NCBI GenBank assembly: GCA_900550695.1
Contig: URTF01000069.1
Span: 1-10,498 of the forward strand
From: an uncultured Ruminococcus sp.
GTDB lineage: Bacteria; Bacillota; Clostridia; Oscillospirales; Ruminococcaceae
DNA: 10,498 nt
Direction: 5' to 3'
Part shown: positions 1 to 7,190 of the stretch, piece by piece
Layout: each line of letters begins with the position of its first letter
Position numbering within the stretch: the stretch's first letter is position 1
Notes under the pieces: generated by a model
Told to the model about the DNA's origin: nothing
The model's input: only the letters and a program-made list of their open reading frames with translations
Databases searched by the model: none
Translations under genes and position numbers: made by a program

Positions 1-1256
1 TCGGCGGTGATGACTTCGACCAGAGAATAATCAACTGGATGGTCGAGAACTTCAAGGCTGAGCAGGGCATCGACCTCACGGGCGACAAGATGGCTATGCA
101 GAGATTAAAGGAAGCTGCTGAAAAGGCTAAGATCGAGCTTTCTTCCACACCTACATCTACTATCAACCTCCCATATATCACAGCTGATGCAACAGGCCCT
201 AAGCACCTTGAAATGACACTTACACAGGCTAAGTTCAATGAGCTCACTTCCGACCTCGTTCAGTCCACAATGGGTCCTGTAAAGCAGGCTCTCTCCGACA
301 GCGGACTCAAGCCTTCCGACCTCAACAAGGTCCTTATGGTCGGCGGTTCTTCAAGAATCCCTGCTGTTCAGGAAGCTGTTAAGAACTTCATCGGCAAAGA
401 CCCGTTCAAGGGCATCAACCCTGATGAATGTGTTGCACTCGGTGCTGCACTCCAGGGCGGCGTTCTCGGCGGCGATGTAACCGGACTTCTTCTCCTCGAT
501 GTTGCTCCGCTTTCACTCGGTATCGAGACCGCAGGCGGTGTTTGCACAAAGATGATCGAGAGAAACACCACAATTCCTACAAAGAAGTCGCAGGTATTCT
601 CCACATTTGCTGACAACCAGACAGCCGTTGATATCAACGTTCTCCAGGGTGAGCGTGAATTCGCTAAGGACAACAAGCAGCTCGGTATGTTCCGTCTTGA
701 CGGTATCGCTCCTGCTCCCCGTGGAATCCCTCAGATCGAAGTTACTTTCGATATCGATGCAAACGGTATCGTAAATGTTTCCGCAAAGGATCTCGGCACA
801 GGCAAGGAACAGCACATCTCCATCACATCTTCCACAAAGATGTCCAAGGAAGACATTCAGAAGGCTGTTGACGATGCTGCCAAGTACGCTGAGGAAGATA
901 AGAAGCGTAAGGAAGCTGTTGATGCTAAGAACAACGCTGAAAACCTCGTATTCCAGTGCGAAAAGGCTCTCACAGACTTCGGCGACAAGGTTTCCGCTGA
1001 CGAAAAGGCAGCAGTTCAGCCTAAGATCGACGCTCTTAAGGAAGCCCTCAAGACTGACAACACAGACGACATCAAGGCTAAGTCCGACGAACTCCAGAAG
1101 GCATTCTCCGAGATCGCAACTAAGGTTTACCAGGCAGCAGGTGCAGCTGCACAGGCTGCTCAGGGCGCTGCTGAGGGTGGAAACACTGACAACGGCAGCA
1201 ATGACGGCAGTGACGGAAACGGTTTCGTAGACGCAGACTTCAAGGACGTTGAATAA
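1..1256 (+). CDS. dnaK: DnaK (Hsp70) chaperone, 3' part (5' end outside window)
   Basis: The reading frame is open from base 3 (GGDDFDQRI...) and ends at TAA 1254-1256, giving 417 codons. A usual DnaK has about 610-640 residues, so roughly the first 200, with the N-terminal phosphate-binding loop, lie left of the window. What is visible is the second half of the ATPase domain (AMQRLKEAAEKAKIELSS, LPYITADATGPKH, and the adenosine-site VGGSSRIPAVQEAV), the hydrophobic interdomain linker (GLLLLDVAPLSLGIE, near bases 484-528), the beta-sandwich peptide-binding domain (TTIPTKKSQVFST, DNQTAVDINVLQGER, PRGIPQIEVTFDIDANGI), the helical lid, and an Ala/Gly/Asn/Asp-rich disordered tail ending FVDADFKDVE. 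DnaK is a cytosolic ATP-driven chaperone that works with DnaJ and GrpE; dnaJ follows 102 bp downstream. Seen directly: the motifs. Known from family: the function. The heat-shock control site would be upstream and is not visible. Confidence 0.97.
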   Translation, partial: GGDDFDQRIINWMVENFKAEQGIDLTGDKMAMQRLKEAAEKAKIELSSTPTSTINLPYITADATGPKHLEMTLTQAKFNELTSDLVQSTMGPVKQALSDSGLKPSDLNKVLMVGGSSRIPAVQEAVKNFIGKDPFKGINPDECVALGAALQGGVLGGDVTGLLLLDVAPLSLGIETAGGVCTKMIERNTTIPTKKSQVFSTFADNQTAVDINVLQGEREFAKDNKQLGMFRLDGIAPAPRGIPQIEVTFDIDANGIVNVSAKDLGTGKEQHISITSSTKMSKEDIQKAVDDAAKYAEEDKKRKEAVDAKNNAENLVFQCEKALTDFGDKVSADEKAAVQPKIDALKEALKTDNTDDIKAKSDELQKAFSEIATKVYQAAGAAAQAAQGAAEGGNTDNGSNDGSDGNGFVDADFKDVE

Positions 1257-1265
1257 TTAAGATAA

Positions 1266-1315
1266 ATCAAATAATGCCAACGGGTCAGATTCATTCTGAC
1301 CTTATGGCGTTTGAT
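1266..1315 (+). promoter_or_regulatory. Long imperfect hairpin in the dnaK-dnaJ spacer
   Basis: Nested complementary arms are ATCAAA (1266-1271) with TTTGAT (1310-1315), TGCCA (1275-1279) with TGGCG (1305-1309, including a G.U pair), and GGTCAGA (1283-1289) with TCTGACC (1295-1301), around a 5-nt TTCAT loop. A TAA bulge and an ACG/TTA internal loop interrupt the stem. No U-run follows immediately, so a simple intrinsic terminator is unlikely. I see no convincing promoter between the hairpin and dnaJ, so the two genes are probably cotranscribed. The hairpin may protect or process the dnaK message, or lower dnaJ expression relative to dnaK. The fold is seen in the sequence; the role is inferred. 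Confidence 0.6.
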
Positions 1316-1347
1316 GACATAAATTTTACGGGGCAGTTTAGCTCCGC

Positions 1348-1353
1348 AGGAGG
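1348..1353 (+). promoter_or_regulatory. Ribosome binding site of dnaJ
   Basis: A full AGGAGG Shine-Dalgarno core lies 5 nt before the ATG at 1359. It fixes the dnaJ start, whose first residues (MADKRDYYEVLGV) match the usual DnaJ N-terminus. Confidence 0.85.
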
Positions 1354-1358
1354 CTTTT

Positions 1359-2516
1359 ATGGCTGATAAAAGAGATTACTATGAAGTCCTCGGAGTGAGC
1401 AAGACCGCTTCGGAGGACGAGATAAAGAAAGCATACCGACAGCTTGCGAAGAAATACCACCCTGACCTTAACCCCGGCAATAAAGAAGCCGAGGAAAAGT
1501 TCAAAGAGGTAAACGAAGCCTATGAGGTGCTGTCCGATGCCGATAAAAAAGCCCGCTATGACCAGTTCGGTCACGCAGGCGTTGATCCGTCTTACGGCGG
1601 AGGCGGCTATGGCGGCGGATTCAGCGGCGGATTCAGCGGAATGGGTGATATGGGCGACATCGGCGATATCTTCAACAGTTTTTTCGGCGGCGGATTCGGC
1701 ACAAGCTCCAGAGCCAACCCGAACGCTCCGAGAAGAGGTCAGGATATCGAAACGGAAGTCACCATCAACTTTATGGACGCCTGCAACGGCAAGGAAGTTG
1801 AACTCAACCTCAACCGTCTTGAAACCTGCCCCGACTGTCACGGCACGGGCGCAGCGGCAGGCTCTTCGACCGATACCTGCCCCGACTGTCACGGCACAGG
1901 TCAGGTCAAGGTCACACAGAGAACTCCGTTCGGCATGATATCCTCGCAGAAACCTTGTACAAAGTGCGGAGGCAAGGGCAAGATCATCTCCAATCCTTGT
2001 CCCAAGTGCAGAGGCAACGGCAGAGTGAACGTTTCGAGAAAGATATCCGTCAATATCGTTGCAGGTATCGATGACGGTCAGACGATGCAGGTAAGAGGTC
2101 AGGGCAACGCAGGTGTGAACGGCGGTCCGAACGGCGATCTCCATGTACTTGTAAATGTTCGTCCCGATCCGATATTCGAGCGTGACGGCTACGATATCCA
2201 TACCGATGTACCTATCACATATATGCAGGCAGTTCTCGGCGACGAGATCATCGTTCCGACTATCGACGGCAAGGTAAAATATACTATCCCCGAGGGAACG
2301 CAGAACGGCGCAACATTCCGTTTCAAGGGCAAGGGCGTGAAGAAGATCAACCGCTCCGACCGCGGCGACCAGTATGTTCACGTCAATATCGAAGTTCCGA
2401 AGAACCTTACCAAGAAGCAGAAAGACCTGCTTAAAGAGTTTGAAAGCTCCCTTTCGGATGCAAACTACAACAAGCGCAAGAATTTCTTTGACCGAATTAA
2501 GGAAGCGTTTAAATAA
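1359..2516 (+). CDS. dnaJ: DnaJ (Hsp40) co-chaperone, class A
   Basis: Complete 385-aa DnaJ, close to the usual 370-390. The J-domain occupies residues 1-70 with the DnaK-stimulating HPD motif at 34-36. It is followed by a Gly/Phe-rich linker (about 79-115) and a cysteine-rich zinc domain with four CxxCxGxG repeats: C157/C160, C174/C177, C200/C203 and C214/C217. By family knowledge these hold two zinc ions (first with fourth pair, second with third). Two beta-sandwich substrate-binding domains and a C-terminal dimerisation stretch (about 225-385) complete it. DnaJ delivers unfolded polypeptides to DnaK and triggers ATP hydrolysis in the cytosol. The first two zinc repeats share a nearly identical nucleotide stretch (around 1827 and 1878). 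The stop TAA 2514-2516 coincides with the first unit of the downstream repeat array. Confidence 0.98.
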   Translation: MADKRDYYEVLGVSKTASEDEIKKAYRQLAKKYHPDLNPGNKEAEEKFKEVNEAYEVLSDADKKARYDQFGHAGVDPSYGGGGYGGGFSGGFSGMGDMGDIGDIFNSFFGGGFGTSSRANPNAPRRGQDIETEVTINFMDACNGKEVELNLNRLETCPDCHGTGAAAGSSTDTCPDCHGTGQVKVTQRTPFGMISSQKPCTKCGGKGKIISNPCPKCRGNGRVNVSRKISVNIVAGIDDGQTMQVRGQGNAGVNGGPNGDLHVLVNVRPDPIFERDGYDIHTDVPITYMQAVLGDEIIVPTIDGKVKYTIPEGTQNGATFRFKGKGVKKINRSDRGDQYVHVNIEVPKNLTKKQKDLLKEFESSLSDANYNKRKNFFDRIKEAFK

Positions 2517-2545
2517 TTCGTAATGCATAATGCATAATGCGTAAT
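2514..2545 (+). repeat. Left heptamer array (TAATTCG TAATGCA TAATGCA TAATGCG TAAT)
   Basis: Four consecutive 7-bp units plus a partial fifth share the frame TAATNCN. The first TAA is the dnaJ stop codon. It is inverted relative to the array at 2829-2874, so the two could pair in single-stranded DNA or in a read-through RNA. Confidence 0.8.
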
Positions 2546-2577
2546 TATTTTGTTTCGCAAAATTATCGCAAATCGTA

Positions 2578-2598
2578 GGGCGGATTCTATATCCGCCC
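2578..2598. repeat. GC-rich hairpin, 8-bp perfect stem
   Basis: GGGCGGAT (2578-2585) and ATCCGCCC (2591-2598) flank a 5-nt TCTAT loop in otherwise AT-rich surroundings. No U-run follows on the + strand, so this is a structural part of the intergenic element and not a clear terminator. Confidence 0.65.
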
Positions 2599-2642
2599 GT
2601 TTCATTACCCGAAAATCTTGCGGGGCTGGGTTTTTCGTTCCG

Positions 2643-2659
2643 CGCCGCATGGCGTTTTT
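2643..2659 (+). terminator. Short GC hairpin plus T5, possible dnaK-dnaJ terminator
   Basis: CGCC (2643-2646), a GCAT loop, GGCG (2651-2654), then TTTTT (2655-2659). The stem is only 4 bp, or 5 with a G.U pair, so it would be weak alone. It lies just before the much stronger hairpin at 2671-2705. Confidence 0.35.
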
Positions 2660-2668
2660 ATAATAAAC

Positions 2669-2711
2669 AAACACCCTTGTTTTTATCCGATAAAAACAAG
2701 GGTGTTTTGTT
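2669..2711. terminator. Bidirectional intrinsic terminator, 16-bp perfect stem
   Basis: ACACCCTTGTTTTTAT (2671-2686), a CCG loop, and its exact complement (2690-2705), extended by two A-T pairs. T-rich sequence follows on both strands (TTTTGTTA on +, TTTGTTTATTATAAAAA on -). The position between convergent transcripts fits a shared terminator for dnaK-dnaJ from the left and the epimerase-comFB transcript from the right. Confidence 0.85.
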
Positions 2712-2759
2712 ATGCGATAAAATCCGCAGAAATATGCGTCAAAAATCGTAGATGCGTTT

Positions 2760-2781
2760 CGGGACGGGCGACCCGTTCCCG
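2760..2781. repeat. GC-rich hairpin CGGGACGGG/CCCGTTCCCG
   Basis: The arms pair around a CGA loop with one bulged T, giving a stem of about 9 bp. No U-run follows. It is a second GC-rich hairpin inside the AT-rich 361-bp element and looks like part of its repeat architecture. Confidence 0.55.
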
Positions 2782-2828
2782 TTGAAAAATCGTACACCAA
2801 ATGCACTATAATAATTCTATATTAAACA

Positions 2829-2874
2829 ATTACGAATTACGCATTACGAATTACGCATTACGAATTACGCATTA
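2829..2874 (-). repeat. Right heptamer array, three 14-bp units (ATTACGA ATTACGC)
   Basis: Six heptamers alternate perfectly ATTACGA/ATTACGC from 2829 to 2870, followed by ATTA. On the - strand this reads TAATGCG TAATTCG repeated, the same family as the left array. Its outermost TAA (2872-2874) is the stop codon of the comFB-like gene. Confidence 0.85.
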
Positions 2875-3141
2875 ACTTTTGTGGTGTTTCGGTGAGGCAC
2901 TTACAACGCTGATAGACCTTGCAACTGCAATGTCTATATCAACGGAATTCTGCATTTTGGAGCTGTCTATCCTGCCGAAAAGCTCTCCTTTTGCGGAGTT
3001 GACATATTTCGGCGGAATGATATTCAATGCATAAGCGAGCATATCCTGACGGCACTCGCTGCATTTGCAGCAATCGCAGTCCTGTAACTGGAGATCAAGC
3101 TTTTCCGAGATGATTTTTTCCATTATATTTACAACTGCCAT
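2872..3141 (-). CDS. ComFB-like small zinc-cysteine protein
   Basis: An 89-aa protein resembling the late competence protein ComFB family. Recognisable points are an N-terminal helix (MEKIISEKLDLQL), a cysteine cluster DCDCCKCSECRQD (C22, C24, C25, C27, C30), and the family signature LAYALNIIPPKYVNSAKGELF (residues 35-55, described here as one block). Bacillus ComFB is reported as a zinc-binding dimer of unknown role. Cyanobacterial relatives have been reported to bind cyclic dinucleotides. Whether either applies here is unknown. The ATG at 3139-3141 is preceded by AGAGAGGA (3151-3158); an internal ATG at residue 7 is a weaker alternative. It follows the epimerase by 26 bp on the same strand and is probably cotranscribed. 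No comFA/comFC neighbours are visible. Confidence 0.8.
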   Translation of the reverse strand: MAVVNIMEKIISEKLDLQLQDCDCCKCSECRQDMLAYALNIIPPKYVNSAKGELFGRIDSSKMQNSVDIDIAVARSISVVSASPKHHKS

Positions 3142-3167
3142 AATTGTAAGTCCTCTCTTTTTTAGCG

Positions 3168-4334
3168 TCAGAAATTTCTGTTGATTATTTCAAGGCACAT
3201 TCTTCCGTTGTGATATGGGCATTTCCATGGGTTGACCATTTCAACGGTCTGCATAGGCTTGCCCTCGTGGTCAACTTCGCCCCACCATTCGGAGTTCTCT
3301 CGGCTGTCGGTCTGGTATTTCTTTATCCAGTTCATTGTTTCTTCCGCTGCTTTGAGGTACTTCTTGTCGCCGCTCTGCATATAGGCATTGGTGAAGCCTA
3401 CGACTGTTTCAGCCTGAACCCACCATACACGCTTGCCGTCGATCTTGTCGCCGTCACGCTCGTTGTTGAGCGCACCGTCAACGAATGCGATGTTGTATAT
3501 GTTTTTGGCAATGCGCAGGTCGATGTTTCTCCACTCCGCTTCAAGCTCCCTGTCGCCGATAACTTCACACGCTCTGTCGATGAGCCATGTTGCTTCGATA
3601 TCGTGACCGTAGGAGTGGATATCGCCGAGGACGTTCATCTCTCTGTCGAAGAAAACGAGCAGCTTGTTGTTCTTGCTGTCGAAGATCTTGTTCTTCGTAA
3701 CGCCGAGGAGGAACATAAGGCGCTTGCGTACCTTTTCGTTTCCGTCAGCTTCGAGGAGAACTGTGTAAGCTTCAATAAGGTGAAGAACGTTGTTCATCGT
3801 CTTTGAAGCGTCAATGCCGTTTTCGGAAAGCACATCGTTCTTTGCAGGCTTCCAATCTCTCGAAAATGCTTCAACGTAGCCGATATCATCGAGAGTCTTG
3901 GTTTCGATCGTGTTGAAAAGCTCATAAGCGAGTGCAAGAGCTTCCTTGTTGCCGCTTGCGATGTAGTAAGCGGAAAGAGCATAGATAGCGAAAGCCTGAT
4001 TATATGTATGCTTCATATCGTCCGAAGCCTTGCCGTCAAAGGTCATCATATAGTAAACGCCGCCGTACTCCTTGTCGTAGCAGCAGTCACGGAGAAATTC
4101 ATAAGCGTGTGTAGCATTATCGAGAAGCTGCTGTTCGCCGAGTGTTTTATAAGCGGAAGAATAGAACCAGAGAATTCTGGAGTTGAGGATAACGCCCTTG
4201 TCGGCTTTCTTGTCAACATTGAGGTCATTGTCCATAAATCCGTAAAATCCGCCGTTTTCATCGTCACGGAGCTTATTCCAGAACGGGATTATCTTTTTTG
4301 TGAGTATATCTTGGCATTCTTTTTTGAGATCCAT
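3168..4334 (-). CDS. ce: Cellobiose 2-epimerase (N-acylglucosamine 2-epimerase superfamily)
   Basis: Complete 388 aa, the usual length for this (alpha/alpha)6-barrel enzyme. It converts the reducing-end glucose of cellobiose, and other beta-1,4 disaccharides such as lactose, to mannose by proton abstraction at C2. The product 4-O-beta-mannosyl-glucose feeds mannosylglucose phosphorylase routes. The sequence recalls Ruminococcus albus CE: IIPFWNKLRDDENGGFYG near the start, NSRILWFYSS with R53, LHLIEAY with H185, DIHSYGHDIEATW with H244 and E247, RVWWVQAE (301-309), and KCPYHNGRMC with H375. These positions correspond, offset by one, to the R. albus catalytic and substrate-binding residues as I recall them. 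No signal peptide is visible, so it is cytosolic. The ATG has GGAGGA (4344-4349) 9 nt upstream. A secA-side hairpin lies just before it. A GlcNAc 2-epimerase is less likely given the residues. Confidence 0.92.
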   Translation of the reverse strand: MDLKKECQDILTKKIIPFWNKLRDDENGGFYGFMDNDLNVDKKADKGVILNSRILWFYSSAYKTLGEQQLLDNATHAYEFLRDCCYDKEYGGVYYMMTFDGKASDDMKHTYNQAFAIYALSAYYIASGNKEALALAYELFNTIETKTLDDIGYVEAFSRDWKPAKNDVLSENGIDASKTMNNVLHLIEAYTVLLEADGNEKVRKRLMFLLGVTKNKIFDSKNNKLLVFFDREMNVLGDIHSYGHDIEATWLIDRACEVIGDRELEAEWRNIDLRIAKNIYNIAFVDGALNNERDGDKIDGKRVWWVQAETVVGFTNAYMQSGDKKYLKAAEETMNWIKKYQTDSRENSEWWGEVDHEGKPMQTVEMVNPWKCPYHNGRMCLEIINRNF

Positions 4335-4343
4335 ATAAATAAA

Positions 4344-4349
4344 TCCTCC
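4344..4349 (-). promoter_or_regulatory. Ribosome binding site of the epimerase gene
   Basis: GGAGGA on the - strand, 9 nt before the ATG at 4334. No other start fits the family N-terminus better. Confidence 0.75.
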
Positions 4350-4362
4350 GAATCAAATTGGG

Positions 4363-4387
4363 AAAAGCCGATCAAAGTCTGACCGGC
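4363..4387 (-). terminator. Terminator-like hairpin between secA and the epimerase gene
   Basis: On the - strand GCCGGTCA and TGATCGGC pair (8 bp with one G.U, 4380-4387 with 4367-4374) around a GACTT loop, followed by TTTT (4366-4363). It may end the secA transcript. Because it sits only about 14 bases before the epimerase Shine-Dalgarno, and I find no clear promoter after it, it could instead attenuate read-through from secA into the epimerase. Confidence 0.6.
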
Positions 4388-4401
4388 ATTCCGCTGTGCA
4401 T

Positions 4402-4431
4402 CTCAGAAAACCGTATTTTGCGGTTTTTGAG
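4402..4431 (-). terminator. First hairpin downstream of secA
   Basis: CTCA plus AAAACCG (4402-4413, one bulged G) pair with CGGTTTT plus TGAG (4421-4431) around a 7-nt loop, starting 8 bases after the secA stop. The T-run is inside the stem, so termination strength is doubtful. Together with 4363-4387 it forms a tandem hairpin pair. Confidence 0.5.
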
Positions 4432-4438
4432 TAAAAGA

Positions 4439-7180
4439 TTACTTTAATCCGCTTCCGCAGCAGTTCTTGTATTTTTTGCCGCTTCCGCATGGGCAGGGAT
4501 CGTTTCTGCCGATCTTTTTGCCTGCTTTTTTAGGTGTATTTGCGAGTGAACCGTCACCCGAGGTCTGTGTAGGCTCTGCGACACGCTCTCTTTCGGGAGC
4601 CTGACCGTTGTTTACCTGAATTGTGAAGAGCAGACGAATGGTTTCCTCACGAATGGATTCGACCATTGCGTCAAACATCTCGAAGCCCTCGAAACGATAC
4701 TCGACAACGGGGTTTTTCTGACCGTAGGAACGGAGAACGATACCCTTTCGGAGTTCTTCCATATCATCGATATGAGCCATCCACTTGATGTCAACGACCT
4801 TAAGGAGGATAACTCTTTCAAGCTCACGGAGAATATCCGAGCCGATCTTTTCTTCTCTTGTCTTGTAGAAATCGAGTGCTCTTGTGGTGAGCTTTTCCTT
4901 TATCTGATCCTTTGTAACGTTCGCAAGCTCTTCCGTTGTGTAGCGGAAGTCGTCCGAAACGGTGAAAAGACCCATAAATCGGTCACGAAGACCTGCAAGG
5001 TTCCAGTCGTCATGAACATTTTCGTCAATAAGATACTGATCGACGGTCTCGCTTATCATATCACGGATCATCTTAAGAACATATTCGTGGATATCTTCGC
5101 CGCTCAGAACCTTTTCTCTCTGACCGTAGATGATCTCACGCTGTGCAGACATAACATCGTCATAGTTGAGGACGTTCTTTCTGATAGCGAAGTTTCTGCC
5201 CTCGACCTTTTTCTGGGAGGATTCGATGATCTTTGTGAGCATCTTTGCTTCGATAGGCATATCTTCCTCGACTTTGAGGGTGTCCATCATAGCGGTTATT
5301 CTGTCGCCGCCGAAAAGGCGCATAAGGTCGTCCTCGAGGGAGAGGAAGAAACGGCTCTCGCCGACGTCGCCCTGACGGCCTGCACGGCCTCGGAGCTGAT
5401 TGTCGATACGTCTTGATTCGTGACGCTCCGTACCGAGGATATAAAGACCGCCTGCTTCCTTGACCTTTTCAGCCTTTTCCTTTACCTCTGCATCATATTT
5501 TGCATAAAGCTCACGGTAGACCTTTCTTGCTTCGAGAATGGTCTCGTCCTGAGTGTCGGCATAGCTTACAGCCTCACTGATAACTTCCTCTTCCATGCCC
5601 CGCTTTTTCATTTCAGCCTTTGCAAGGAATTCAGCGTTACCGCCGAGGATAATATCAGTTCCTCGTCCTGCCATGTTCGTTGCAATGGTAACTGCACCGA
5701 ACTGACCTGCCTGAGCAACGATCTCGGCTTCCTTTTCATGCTGCTTTGCGTTGAGGACATTGTGCTTGATGCCTGCACGCTTGAGCATAGCGGAGAGCTT
5801 TTCGGATTTTTCGATAGAGATCGTACCGACAAGAACAGGCTGACCCTTTGCGTGACATTCTTCGATCTGGCGGATAGCGGCTTTGAACTTGCCGTTCTCT
5901 GTCTTGAAGATAACGTCGGGGTGGTCGATTCTCTGAACGGGACGGTTTGTGGGTATCTCAACAACGTCGAGCTTGTAAATTTCCTTGAATTCTTCCTGCT
6001 CTGTGATAGCAGTACCGGTCATACCGGAGAGCTTGTTGTAAAGACGGAAGTAGTTCTGGAAAGTAATGCTTGCGAGAGTCTTGGACTCGTGAGCGACCTT
6101 AACGCCTTCCTTTGCTTCGATAGCCTGATGAAGACCGTCATTGAAACGACGACCCATCATAAGACGACCCGTGAATTCGTCAACAATGATAACCTCGCCG
6201 TCCTTGACAACGTAGTCGATATCGTTCTTCATACAGCCGTTGGCTTTAAGAGCCTGATTGACATGGTGGAGAAGAGTTGAATTCTCGGCATCGAAAAGGT
6301 TCACAACGCCGAAGTATTTTTCGGCTTTCTTAACGCCCTGACGGGTGATAGTGGCTGTCTTTGCCTTTTCATCGATGATATAGTCGCAGTTTTCGGAATT
6401 TTCTTCCTGATCGACCTTATCGTCCATTTCAACAACGGTGTAAGGCTTGAGCGTCTTGGCGAATTTGTCGGCTTTGGTGTAAAGCTCGGTGGACTTGTCG
6501 CCTCTGCCGCTGATGATAAGAGGGGTTCTTGCTTCATCGATGAGGATCGAGTCAACTTCATCGACGATAGCGAAAGCGTGACCTCGCTGAACCTTTTCCT
6601 TCATATAAATGACCATGTTGTCACGGAGATAGTCAAAGCCGAATTCGTTGTTCGTACCGTAAGTGATATCGCAGTTGTAAGCCGCACGGCGCTCGTCATT
6701 GTTGAGGTCGTGGAGGATACAGCCGATAGTAAGTCCGAGGTAGCGGAAGACCTTTCCCATTTCTTCGGACTGATATTTAGCGAGGTAGTCGTTTACCGTA
6801 ACGACATGAACGCCGTTGCCGGGGAGCGCATTAAGATAAGCTGCGCAGCAGGCAACGAGGGTCTTACCTTCACCCGTTTTCATTTCGGCGATACGTCCCT
6901 GAGTAAGAACGATAGCACCGATGATCTGAACGGGGTAAGGCTTCTTTCCGAGGACACGCCAAGCAGCCTCACGGACTGTTGCAAGAGCCTCGGGGAGGAT
7001 ATCGTCAACTGTTTCGCCGTTAGCGATACGCTCTTTGAAAACATTAGTCTGCGCCTTGAGAGTTTCCTCCGACATTGCGGCATAATCATCTTCAAGCGCA
7101 AGGACTTTATTCTTAATAGGTTCTATCTTAGCAAGCTCACGCTTACTGTAGCTGCCAAAAAGACCGTCAAACATACCCAT
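4439..7180 (-). CDS. secA: SecA preprotein translocase ATPase
   Basis: 913 aa from the start chosen here. SecA is the ATP motor that pushes unfolded preproteins through SecYEG. Visible in order: the Q-region (GKKPYPVQIIGA), Walker A MKTGEGKT (GEGKT about residues 103-107), TVNDYLA, the DEVD box (207-210) in VDEVDSILIDEART, the preprotein cross-linking domain, GMTGTA, MAGRGTDI (GRGTD about 505-509), GTERHESRRIDNQLRGRAGRQGD, the helical scaffold, and a C-terminal zinc site CxCx8CC (C896, C898, C907, C908). The frame also has an upstream TTG (7249) and an ATG (7189). The ATG at 7180 is preferred: MGMFDGLFG matches SecA N-termini, and AAAGGTGG lies 10 nt upstream, but only 1 nt before 7189. A perfect promoter and structured leader precede it. 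Confidence 0.97.
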   Translation of the reverse strand: MGMFDGLFGSYSKRELAKIEPIKNKVLALEDDYAAMSEETLKAQTNVFKERIANGETVDDILPEALATVREAAWRVLGKKPYPVQIIGAIVLTQGRIAEMKTGEGKTLVACCAAYLNALPGNGVHVVTVNDYLAKYQSEEMGKVFRYLGLTIGCILHDLNNDERRAAYNCDITYGTNNEFGFDYLRDNMVIYMKEKVQRGHAFAIVDEVDSILIDEARTPLIISGRGDKSTELYTKADKFAKTLKPYTVVEMDDKVDQEENSENCDYIIDEKAKTATITRQGVKKAEKYFGVVNLFDAENSTLLHHVNQALKANGCMKNDIDYVVKDGEVIIVDEFTGRLMMGRRFNDGLHQAIEAKEGVKVAHESKTLASITFQNYFRLYNKLSGMTGTAITEQEEFKEIYKLDVVEIPTNRPVQRIDHPDVIFKTENGKFKAAIRQIEECHAKGQPVLVGTISIEKSEKLSAMLKRAGIKHNVLNAKQHEKEAEIVAQAGQFGAVTIATNMAGRGTDIILGGNAEFLAKAEMKKRGMEEEVISEAVSYADTQDETILEARKVYRELYAKYDAEVKEKAEKVKEAGGLYILGTERHESRRIDNQLRGRAGRQGDVGESRFFLSLEDDLMRLFGGDRITAMMDTLKVEEDMPIEAKMLTKIIESSQKKVEGRNFAIRKNVLNYDDVMSAQREIIYGQREKVLSGEDIHEYVLKMIRDMISETVDQYLIDENVHDDWNLAGLRDRFMGLFTVSDDFRYTTEELANVTKDQIKEKLTTRALDFYKTREEKIGSDILRELERVILLKVVDIKWMAHIDDMEELRKGIVLRSYGQKNPVVEYRFEGFEMFDAMVESIREETIRLLFTIQVNNGQAPERERVAEPTQTSGDGSLANTPKKAGKKIGRNDPCPCGSGKKYKNCCGSGLK

Positions 7181-7190
7181 TATAGACATT

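Larger units (their letters stand above)
2514..2874. repeat. 361-bp structured intergenic element with inverted heptamer arms
   Basis: This gene-free stretch lies between the convergent dnaJ and comFB-like genes. Its left end is a run of TAATNCN heptamers (2514-2541). Its right end is the inverted counterpart, six ATTACGM heptamers (2829-2870) plus ATTA. Inside are at least four hairpins: 2552-2568 (ATTTTG/CAAAAT type), 2578-2598, 2671-2705 and 2760-2781. Each terminal TAA is the stop codon of the neighbouring gene, so the element spans exactly stop to stop. The layout resembles a non-autonomous miniature element or an expanded repetitive intergenic element. It carries no transposase and no credible ORF. 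I cannot name a family, and copies elsewhere in the genome cannot be tested here. Confidence 0.6.

Noticed and set aside
1257..1358. Intrinsic terminator or CIRCE element between dnaK and dnaJ
   Set aside because: The hairpin is not followed by a U-run, and the arms do not match the CIRCE TTAGCACTC/GAGTGCTAA sequence.
1338..2528. 396-codon open frame antisense to dnaJ
   Set aside because: It exactly shadows a clear dnaJ, has no family motifs and arises from the codon bias of the sense gene.
2465..2806. 113-codon - strand frame across the dnaJ 3' end and the repeat element
   Set aside because: It overlaps dnaJ coding sequence and runs through the hairpins and terminator; composition is repeat-derived.
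2829..2874. Possible CRISPR array
   Set aside because: Units are contiguous heptamers without spacers, and no cas genes are present.
4772..6280. Long + strand frames of 214 and 286 codons inside secA
   Set aside because: They are antisense shadows of secA with no recognisable domain and no supporting Shine-Dalgarno or promoter.
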